A stretch of 5,879 bases of DNA from JBBQBQ01 sp038317685. GTDB lineage: Bacteria; Desulfobacterota; Desulfuromonadia; Desulfuromonadales; DDH964. The stretch is taken from the NCBI GenBank assembly GCA_038317685.1, contig JBBQBQ010000222.1, positions 1 to 5,879 of the forward strand, written 5' to 3'. The first letter of the stretch is position 1. Each line of letters opens with the position of its first letter. Below, piece by piece: positions 1 to 5,879 of the stretch. The notes under the pieces are model-generated. The model was not told where the DNA came from. It saw only the letters and a program-made list of their open reading frames with translations, and ran no database searches. The position numbers were made by a program, and so were the translations under genes.

Positions 1-583
1 TGCGTTGGTGGTCGGGGCCGGCCGTCTCCAATAAACGGTACTGGGGTGGCCGCCCCCACCGGCTTTGCAGCAGTTCTTGAAGCCGCGTCTTATGATCTGC
101 CCCAACCTTGCGGCGGGCTGCCGTATCCAGGGCTTTGCTGAAGAGGCGATCAACCACCTGCCGGGCCGCAGCAAACCCGCCGTCACAAAATATGGCTCCG
201 AGCAATGCTTCGCAGGCATTGGCCAGCAGGCTGTCTTTGTCACGACCTCCGCTCCGTTCCTCGCCTCGGCCTAAAAAGAGCAGCGGTCCCAAATCCAGTT
301 CCCTCGCCGCTCGTGCCAAACCCGCCTCGTTGACGACTTCGGCCCGCACCCGGGTCAACTCCCCTTCAGGGAATGCAGGAAAGGCCTGAAAGGCCCGCTC
401 GCTGATGGCAAGGTCGAGGACCGCATCCCCTAGAAATTCCAGGCGTTCGTTATCGGGAGGCGCCCCATGGGATTGTTCGTTACTATAGGATTTGTGGGTC
501 AGAGCCACCCGCAGGAGTGACGGATCGGTGAAGTGATACCCGATGGCCAACTGCAGGGGGGTTCCATTCGGGAAGTCCGGCAC
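1..583 (-). CDS. rnc: Ribonuclease III (3' end cut by window edge)
   Basis: RNase III cleaves double-stranded RNA in rRNA precursors and structured mRNAs; it acts as a cytoplasmic dimer. The visible 194 residues hold the whole nuclease domain and the first part of the dsRNA-binding domain. The family signature NERLEFLGDAVLD lies at residues 45-57, giving metal or catalytic residues E46, E49 and D53; EGELTRVRA (73-81) supplies the next acidic residue. The second active-site motif reads NACEALLGAIFCDGG (122-136): E125 is kept, but the position that is Asp in E. coli (D114) is Asn122. The dsRBD begins near residue 163 (DHKTRLQELLQ). I chose the GTG at 583 because a strong AGGAG lies 7 nt before it; an in-frame ATG at 628 would add 15 residues but has no ribosome binding site. 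The gene diverges from tmk. The family call is near certain; the start is less so. Confidence 0.96.
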   Translation of the reverse strand, partial: MPDFPNGTPLQLAIGYHFTDPSLLRVALTHKSYSNEQSHGAPPDNERLEFLGDAVLDLAISERAFQAFPAFPEGELTRVRAEVVNEAGLARAARELDLGPLLFLGRGEERSGGRDKDSLLANACEALLGAIFCDGGFAAARQVVDRLFSKALDTAARRKVGADHKTRLQELLQSRWGRPPQYRLLETAGPDHQR

Positions 584-600
584 CAGCGTTCTCCTCTCCC
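584..600 (-). promoter_or_regulatory. Ribosome binding site that decides the rnc start
   Basis: On the minus strand, GGGAGAGGAG occupies 600-591, and its AGGAG core sits 7 nt before the GTG at 583-581. The competing in-frame ATG at 628-626 is preceded by CTCAGCAAGTC, with no Shine-Dalgarno match. This favours GTG as the rnc start. Confidence 0.75.
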
Positions 601-637
601 GTTCTGGTCGCCAAGTGTAATCAAACATGACTTGCTG

Positions 638-666
638 AGTATACAAAAATCGTTCCTGATGTTCAA
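638..666 (-). promoter_or_regulatory. Sigma-70 promoter for rnc
   Basis: Read on the minus strand, TTGAAC (666-661) and TATACT (643-638) are separated by exactly 17 bp, matching the sigma-70 consensus at 4/6 and 5/6 positions. Transcription would start near 631, giving a leader of about 48 nt to the GTG start of rnc. The same start point would leave only about 3 nt before the alternative ATG at 628. This is called by eye and not experimentally supported. Confidence 0.65.
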
Positions 667-696
667 TATTTGGCGGTGCCATGCCAGGATTTTCCT
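667..696. promoter_or_regulatory. Two small palindromes between the divergent promoters
   Basis: TGGC-GGT-GCCA (671-681) and AGGA-TTT-TCCT (686-696) are both 11-bp inverted repeats with 3-bp centres. Their centres are 15 bp apart, and they fill the space between the two -35 boxes. They could be operator half-sites for a shared regulator, but 4-bp arms arise easily by chance and the two differ in sequence. No known operator is recognised. Confidence 0.2.
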
Positions 697-724
697 TGAT
701 TCCGAAGGGGGGCGTTCCTATAAT
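696..724 (+). promoter_or_regulatory. Sigma-70 promoter for tmk and the downstream genes
   Basis: TTGATT (696-701) and a perfect TATAAT (719-724) are separated by 17 bp. Transcription would begin near 731, leaving a leader of about 24 nt before the tmk ATG at 755. The -35 box lies 29 bp from the -35 box of the divergent rnc promoter, so both RNA polymerase sites are close neighbours. It is the only convincing promoter I see for the plus-strand gene row. Confidence 0.72.
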
Positions 725-754
725 ATCCCGATTTAACATCGTTGATTGGGGACC

Positions 755-1396
755 ATGGGATTATTCATCACTTTTGAGGGGATCGAGGGGTGCGGCAAGA
801 CCACCCAGCTGGGTCGCCTGGCCACGGCTTTGCGTGATGCGGGCCGGCGGGTTTTGGTGACCCGTGAACCGGGTGGTTGTCCGATCGCGGATGCCATTCG
901 TGCCATCCTGCTCGATCGTGCCAATCAGGCCATGGCCCCCCGCGCCGAGCTCCTCCTCTACGCGGCGGCCCGCGCCCAGCACGTCGAGGAGGTGATTGCC
1001 CCGGCCTTGGCTGCCGGACAGATCGTGCTCTGCGACCGTTTCAGCGACGCTACGGTGGCTTATCAAGGATATGGTCGCGGCCTGCCTCCGGACCTCATTG
1101 CCGAGTTCAACGCCATCGCCTCCGGCCCCCTGGTTCCGGACTTGACCTTGCTTCTCGATTTTCCGGCCGAAATCGGACTGACCCGCGCGCGCCACCGAAA
1201 TTCCGGAAGCAGCGGACCCGACGAAGGCCGTTTTGAAGAGGAATCCCTGGCCTTTCATTGCCGGGTACGCGATGGCTATCTGGCCCAGGCAACAAGCCAG
1301 TCCCGGTTCCGGATCATCGATGCCCTGGGAAGTGAGGACCAAGTAGCGACCCGGATCAAAGCCGCGGTGGAGTTACTTATGGGTGGAAGCCTATGA
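755..1396 (+). CDS. tmk: Thymidylate kinase (dTMP kinase)
   Basis: Tmk phosphorylates dTMP to dTDP with ATP, an essential step to dTTP, in the cytoplasm. The 213-residue product has the usual bacterial length. The P-loop EGIEGCGKTT is at residues 8-17, TREPGG at 36-41, and the DRF motif (the family's DR[YFH] signature) at 94-96 is followed by SDATVAYQGYGRGL. The LID region around 144-163 carries several Arg residues (RARHR) while the P-loop carries Gly instead of Arg, which is the E. coli-like type II arrangement. I start at ATG 755, giving the canonical MGLFITFEG opening; GGGGA lies just upstream, though very close. A TTG at 746 would add three residues but has no better site. The last codons overlap holB by 4 nt (ATGA), so the two are probably translationally coupled. 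Confidence 0.97.
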   Translation: MGLFITFEGIEGCGKTTQLGRLATALRDAGRRVLVTREPGGCPIADAIRAILLDRANQAMAPRAELLLYAAARAQHVEEVIAPALAAGQIVLCDRFSDATVAYQGYGRGLPPDLIAEFNAIASGPLVPDLTLLLDFPAEIGLTRARHRNSGSSGPDEGRFEEESLAFHCRVRDGYLAQATSQSRFRIIDALGSEDQVATRIKAAVELLMGGSL

Positions 1397-2361
1397 CCTT
1401 TGCCCATATTCATGGCCACCAACGCCAGAAGGAAATACTGCGACGTGCCCTGGCAACCGGACGCTTGGCACACGCCTATCTCTTCGAAGGGCCGGCTGGA
1501 ATCGGCAAACGCCTCATGGCCCTGGCTTTGGTGAGAGCTTTGTTCTGTCAGGAAAGGACCGGTTGCGGCTCCTGCCCGGCCTGCCGCAAAATCGACCACG
1601 GCAACCATCCCGATTTGTTTCTGGTTGAACCGGACGGAGCATCGATAAAAATCGAGCAGGTCCGCACCCTGCAGAAGGAACTGTCCTTCCGGCCCCTCGA
1701 GGCGCCGTGGCGGGTTTGTTTGATCGATGGCGCCGAAAGGCTGGGCCAGGGAGCCGGAAATGCTCTTCTCAAAACCCTGGAGGAACCTCGCCCCGGAATC
1801 CTGATGATCCTGCTCACTCCGTTGCCGGAAAATGTGCTTCGGACCATTCGTTCCCGTTGCCAGCGTCTTCCCTTCAGCCGCTTGCCCCGATCCGAAATCG
1901 AGATGGTGCTGCGCGACCGCCTGGGGCTCGACGAAGTACAAGGCCATATTCTCGCCGCTCTTTCCGAAGGGAGTTTCGAGCGGGCGCTGGGACGAGACCG
2001 GGACCTTTATCTGGACGAGCGCAGGGAACTCCTCAAGGGCTTGACCGCCCTTTCCCCGGGCAGTGTCACCCCCTGCTTTGAACTGGCCGGTTCTCTTGCC
2101 GGGGACAAGGAACGTCTGCCGGAGATCCTGGAAATTTTTCAGGCTTTCTACCGGGATCTTTTATTGTTTCACAACGGCGTCGCTGAGGATGAACTTGTCA
2201 ACACCGACCTGCGAGAAAAACTCCGGCGGGTGGCGGCCCGAGAGGACATCCCCTCGCTGCTGCGCAAGCTTGACGCCTTGGCTGCCTGCCAGCACCACCT
2301 GACGCGCAATGTCAATCCCTTGCTCGCCCTTGAGGTGTTGCTGATGCGCCTGGCAGCCTGA
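1393..2361 (+). CDS. holB: DNA polymerase III delta-prime subunit (clamp loader)
   Basis: Delta-prime is the stator of the clamp loader that opens the beta sliding clamp onto primed DNA. In this 322-residue protein the N-terminal AAA+ fold shows a P-loop-like GPAGIGK at 33-39, followed by Arg40-Leu41 where an active ATPase would have Ser/Thr. The usual DExx box is replaced by IDGAE at 111-115. A zinc module with four Cys (C52, C58, C61, C64) follows, and the SRC motif that carries the arginine finger is at 154-156. LLKTLEEP (125-132) is typical of the family. These traits distinguish it from DnaX, which keeps full Walker motifs. The ATG lies within the tmk stop (ATGA), with GGTGGAAG upstream acting as a ribosome site. 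Known family members bind tau/gamma and delta. The C-terminal third is the weakly conserved oligomerisation domain. Confidence 0.95.
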   Translation: MTFAHIHGHQRQKEILRRALATGRLAHAYLFEGPAGIGKRLMALALVRALFCQERTGCGSCPACRKIDHGNHPDLFLVEPDGASIKIEQVRTLQKELSFRPLEAPWRVCLIDGAERLGQGAGNALLKTLEEPRPGILMILLTPLPENVLRTIRSRCQRLPFSRLPRSEIEMVLRDRLGLDEVQGHILAALSEGSFERALGRDRDLYLDERRELLKGLTALSPGSVTPCFELAGSLAGDKERLPEILEIFQAFYRDLLLFHNGVAEDELVNTDLREKLRRVAAREDIPSLLRKLDALAACQHHLTRNVNPLLALEVLLMRLAA

Positions 2362-2486
2362 ACCCGCTGGCACGGGGGGATTGACTCCTGCCCTCCAGCG
2401 CCGATCATCGGCATAAAGACCCTCAAACCATGGTGCGATGGCCGGTCCCCGTCGGTACGACCACTGATGCAAAAGAAAGAGACCTG
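2362..2486 (+). other. 125-nt holB-ricT gap with two adjacent inverted repeats
   Basis: This is the longest gap within the plus-strand gene row. CGCTGG (2365-2370) pairs with CCAGCG (2395-2400) across a 24-nt loop that also holds a run of six G and a CCC. Directly next to it GCCGA-TCA-TCGGC (2400-2412) forms a 5-bp stem with a 3-nt loop; the two share one base. Neither is followed by a U-run, so they do not look like a terminator. No known riboswitch is recognised. An ATG at 2430 is in frame with ricT and could extend it, but it has no ribosome site and the extra residues do not fit the family start. Confidence 0.35.
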
Positions 2487-3590
<1,104 letters not shown>

Positions 3591-3608
3591 GGGTCAGGAC
3601 CTGAACCC
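3591..3608 (+). other. Small hairpin directly after the ricT stop
   Basis: GGGTCAG (3591-3597) pairs with CTG-A-ACCC (3601-3608), forming seven base pairs with one bulged A and a 3-nt loop. It begins at the first base after the ricT TGA and ends 40 nt before metG. The following bases (CCGCCTTGTTTCG) are not a clean U-run, so a full intrinsic terminator is unlikely; partial attenuation or mRNA 3'-end protection after processing is possible. Confidence 0.3.
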
Positions 3609-3648
3609 CGCCTTGTTTCGTCCCATTGCCGCTGCTCAGGAGAGGATC

Positions 3649-5181
3649 ATGGACAAGCGTTTTTACCTCACCACGCCGATCTACTACGTCAATGACGTGC
3701 CGCACATCGGTCATGCCTATACCACCCTCGCCTGCGACGTACTGGCTCGCTACAAAAGAGCCCGCGGGTACGAAGTCTTCTTCCTGACCGGTACCGATGA
3801 ACACGGCCAGAAGGTGGAGAAAGCGGCGGTCAGCAAAGGCGAAACGCCCCTGGAACTCGCTGATCGGGTGATGAGGCGCTTCCTGTCCCTCTGGGAAAAG
3901 CTCGGCATCAGCAACACCGACTTCATCCGCACCTCTCAGGAACGCCACAAGAAGGGAGTACGGGCCCTCTTTGAGAAGATCCAGGCCCAAGGGGACATCT
4001 ACCTGGGCGCCTACGAAGACTGGTACTGCACCCCCTGTGAAACCTTTTGGACCGAATTGCAGCTCATGGACGGTAACTGTCCCGACTGCGGCCGACCGAC
4101 CGAGAAGCTGAAAGAAGAGTCTTATTTCTTCCGCATGAGCAAGTACCAGCAGGCACTCCTGGACCACATCGAAGCCAATCCCGAATTCATCCAGCCGCGC
4201 AGCCGTCGCAATGAGATCCTTAACTTCATCAAGGAAGGGCTGCGCGACCTGTCCATCTCCCGCACCACTTTTTCATGGGGGATTCCGGTACCGGGCAATG
4301 ACAAGCACGTCATCTATGTCTGGTTCGACGCCTTGACCAACTACATTACGGCACTCGGCTACCCCGACGACCCGGATGGCAATTTCGCTAAATTCTGGCC
4401 GGTCGACGTCCACGTCATCGGCAAGGACATCCTGCGCTTCCACACTGTCTATTGGCCGACCTTTCTCCTCGCCGCGGGTATCCCTCTGCCGAAAAAAGTT
4501 TTCGCCCACGGCTGGTGGACGGTCGAAGGGCAGAAAATGAGCAAGAGTCTGGCCAACGTGGTTGAGCCGAATATGCTGGTCGACAAATATGGTGTCGACC
4601 CAATCCGCTATTTCCTGCTGCGGGAGGTCCCCTTCGGCCTCGACGGTGACTTTTCCCACACTGCCCTGATCCACCGAATCAACTCCGACCTCGCCAATGA
4701 CCTCGGCAACCTTGTCAGTCGTTCCACCGCCATGATCAGTAAATATTTCGACGGCGTCCTCCCCGCCCCGGGTCCGTTGATCCCGGTCGATGCGCCCTTC
4801 GTCGCCCGCTTTCCCCAGGCTGTCAAGGCCGTCGACGCTCTTATGGACGAACTGGCCTTTAACAAGGCCCTGCAGGCAATCTGGGATCTGGTCAGCGCCG
4901 CCAACAAATATATCGATGAAACAGCACCTTGGGCATTGGCGAAAGATCCCGCCGACCGGGAACGACTCGGCACCGTCATGTACAACCTTCTCGAGGGGTT
5001 GCGCATCATCGCCTTGCTGATCGGACCTTTCATGCCCGCCACTGCCGCCAGCATCGCAGTGATCCTCGGCAACGACCCTCAGGACCTTACCATCGAAGGG
5101 CGGGACGAATGGGGCGGACTCCATCCCGGCAGCCAGATTGAAAAAGCTGCGCCCCTCTTCCCGCGCATTGAATCCGAATAA
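3649..5181 (+). CDS. metG: Methionyl-tRNA synthetase (short form)
   Basis: MetG charges initiator and elongator tRNA-Met with methionine using ATP. It is a 510-residue class I synthetase. The HIGH motif is exact at residues 19-22 (PHIGHAY). A single zinc knuckle with four Cys lies in the connective insertion (C127, C130, C144, C147), and KMSKS is exact at 296-300. In the helical anticodon domain, NLVSR (354-358) and ETAPW (ending W428) match the positions known to read the CAU anticodon. The protein ends soon after this domain and lacks the C-terminal EMAP/Trbp111-like tRNA-binding domain of the 677-residue E. coli enzyme. ATG 3649 follows AGGAG at 6 nt spacing. The frame stays open for 378 nt further upstream through ricT, but that part is not MetG-like. 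No T-box leader is seen. Confidence 0.97.
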   Translation: MDKRFYLTTPIYYVNDVPHIGHAYTTLACDVLARYKRARGYEVFFLTGTDEHGQKVEKAAVSKGETPLELADRVMRRFLSLWEKLGISNTDFIRTSQERHKKGVRALFEKIQAQGDIYLGAYEDWYCTPCETFWTELQLMDGNCPDCGRPTEKLKEESYFFRMSKYQQALLDHIEANPEFIQPRSRRNEILNFIKEGLRDLSISRTTFSWGIPVPGNDKHVIYVWFDALTNYITALGYPDDPDGNFAKFWPVDVHVIGKDILRFHTVYWPTFLLAAGIPLPKKVFAHGWWTVEGQKMSKSLANVVEPNMLVDKYGVDPIRYFLLREVPFGLDGDFSHTALIHRINSDLANDLGNLVSRSTAMISKYFDGVLPAPGPLIPVDAPFVARFPQAVKAVDALMDELAFNKALQAIWDLVSAANKYIDETAPWALAKDPADRERLGTVMYNLLEGLRIIALLIGPFMPATAASIAVILGNDPQDLTIEGRDEWGGLHPGSQIEKAAPLFPRIESE

Positions 5182-5207
5182 TCACCTGCCCCGGCATTTT
5201 TGATCTC

Positions 5208-5231
5208 GACGGGGCGCGACGGTGCCCCGAG
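5208..5231 (+). other. Inverted repeat in the metG-tatD gap
   Basis: CGGGGC (5210-5215) pairs with GCCCCG (5224-5229), making six G-C-rich pairs with an 8-nt loop. The next bases, AGCTATTTCC, contain only three T in a row, so this is not a standard terminator. It ends about 22 nt before the tatD start and close to its ribosome site (GGAG, 5242-5245), so an effect on tatD translation is conceivable. The 70-nt gap holds no other recognisable signal. Confidence 0.3.
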
Positions 5232-5251
5232 CTATTTCCCCGGAGCCAACC

Positions 5252-5879
5252 ATGGCCTACTCTCCCGCCCTGATCGACACCCACGCCCATCTCGACGCCA
5301 AACCCTTCGCCGGAGAAGTCGAAGCGGTCATCGCCCGCGCTGAGCGCGCGGGCGTCAGCTATATCCTCACCGTCGGGTGTGATCTCGAAAGTTCTCGGGC
5401 CAGCATCGCCCTGGCCGCTACCCACCCCGGCGTTTATGCCGCCGTCGGCATTCATCCCCACGATGCCGCGACCGTCACGCCCCAGGTCCTCGACGAGCTG
5501 CGATCCATGACGGCCCATCCAAAAGTGGTGGCAATTGGTGAAACCGGCCTCGATTTCTACCGCGACCGCTCTCCCCGGGAGGATCAACGACAGGCCTTCC
5601 GGGCGCAGATTGCCCTCGCCCGGGACTGCAACAAACCCCTCATCGTCCATGACCGCGACGCCCACGACGAGATTCTGGCTCTGCTTCGGGACGAAGGAGC
5701 GGCGGCGGCAGGCGGCGTATTGCACTGTTTTTCCGGTGACTTGGCTATGGCCAGGGCCTGTCTGGAACTCGGTTTCTACCTTTCTATCGCCGGGCCGGTC
5801 ACCTATCCTAAAAATGAGGCGCTGCGGGAGATCGTTCGCGCCGTCTCCCTCGATCGTCTGCTGGTCGAAACCGACTGTC
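5252..5879 (+). CDS. tatD: TatD-family metal-dependent deoxyribonuclease (3' end cut)
   Basis: TatD/YcfH/YabD proteins are TIM-barrel metal-dependent hydrolases with DNase activity shown for some members; the E. coli paralogue was linked to DNA repair. The visible 209 residues include all main metal ligands in order: H11 and H13 in IDTHAHLD, E97 in IGETGLDFYRD, H133 in PLIVHDRD, H158 in LHCFSG, and D208 in LVETDC at the right edge. AVGIHPHD (about 66-73) is another family hallmark. Members are about 255-265 residues long, so roughly 50 residues are missing. The ATG at 5252 has GGAG 6 nt upstream. Its place after metG mirrors metS-yabD in B. subtilis, which suggests the YabD/YcfH subgroup; the exact paralogue cannot be fixed from this fragment. 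Confidence 0.95.
   Translation, partial: MAYSPALIDTHAHLDAKPFAGEVEAVIARAERAGVSYILTVGCDLESSRASIALAATHPGVYAAVGIHPHDAATVTPQVLDELRSMTAHPKVVAIGETGLDFYRDRSPREDQRQAFRAQIALARDCNKPLIVHDRDAHDEILALLRDEGAAAAGGVLHCFSGDLAMARACLELGFYLSIAGPVTYPKNEALREIVRAVSLDRLLVETDC

Noticed and set aside
65..389. Plus-strand open frames across the rnc region
   Set aside because: They lie antisense to a clear RNase III coding frame and have no recognisable domain or start signal.
746..754. TTG start for tmk adding three residues
   Set aside because: No ribosome site lies upstream of the TTG, and ATG 755 gives the standard family start MGLFITFEG.
2368..2386. Sigma-54-like element TGGCACG followed by GGGG and GATTGACT
   Set aside because: The -24 half matches well, but after GG plus 10 bases the sequence is TT and not GC, so the invariant -12 dinucleotide is missing.
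2381..2417. Possible internal sigma-70 promoter (TTGACT with CATAAA)
   Set aside because: The spacer would be 25 bp, and at 16-18 bp there is no acceptable -10 box.
2430..2486. Alternative ricT start adding 19 residues
   Set aside because: No ribosome site precedes ATG 2430, and the extra segment does not resemble the family N-terminus, which fits MIRIVPIKF at 2487.

Overview
The window is a GC-rich housekeeping segment from what looks like a deltaproteobacterium of the Desulfuromonas/Geobacter kind (Desulfuromonadia). That placement is inferred from protein style and gene order, not from a search. All coding sequences look intact except the two cut by the window edges, and there is no sign of mobile DNA, CRISPR, tRNA or rRNA.

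Layout. Positions 1-583 (minus strand) hold most of rnc (RNase III), which runs off the left edge inside its double-stranded-RNA-binding domain. Positions 584-754 are a divergent control region with two near-consensus sigma-70 promoters, one facing rnc and one facing tmk. From 755 to the right edge, five genes run in one direction: tmk (thymidylate kinase, 755-1396), holB (DNA polymerase III delta-prime, 1393-2361, overlapping tmk by ATGA), ricT/yaaT (PSP1-domain Fe-S protein, 2487-3590), metG (methionyl-tRNA synthetase, 3649-5181) and tatD (metal-dependent DNase, 5252 to the edge, C-terminus missing). The gaps after holB (125 nt), ricT (58 nt) and metG (70 nt) each contain a small inverted repeat but no convincing terminator, so one transcript from the tmk promoter is the simplest reading.

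How the genes fit together. The set links dTTP supply (Tmk), the replication clamp loader (HolB), translation (MetG) and nucleic-acid turnover (RNase III, TatD). The order tmk-holB-ricT-metG-tatD is a compact version of the Bacillus subtilis order tmk-yaaQ-yaaR-holB-yaaT-yabA-...-metS-yabD, so the cluster is an old, conserved arrangement. In B. subtilis RicT works with RicA and RicF to steer RNase Y processing; no ricA or ricF is seen here, and this RicT has a long Pro/Gln-rich tail ending in an Arg-rich cluster.

I found no clear new biological system. The points most worth a second look are the RicT tail and its missing partners, an Asn in place of a usual catalytic Asp in RNase III, the rnc start-site choice at a possibly near-leaderless ATG, and the structured 125-nt leader of ricT.
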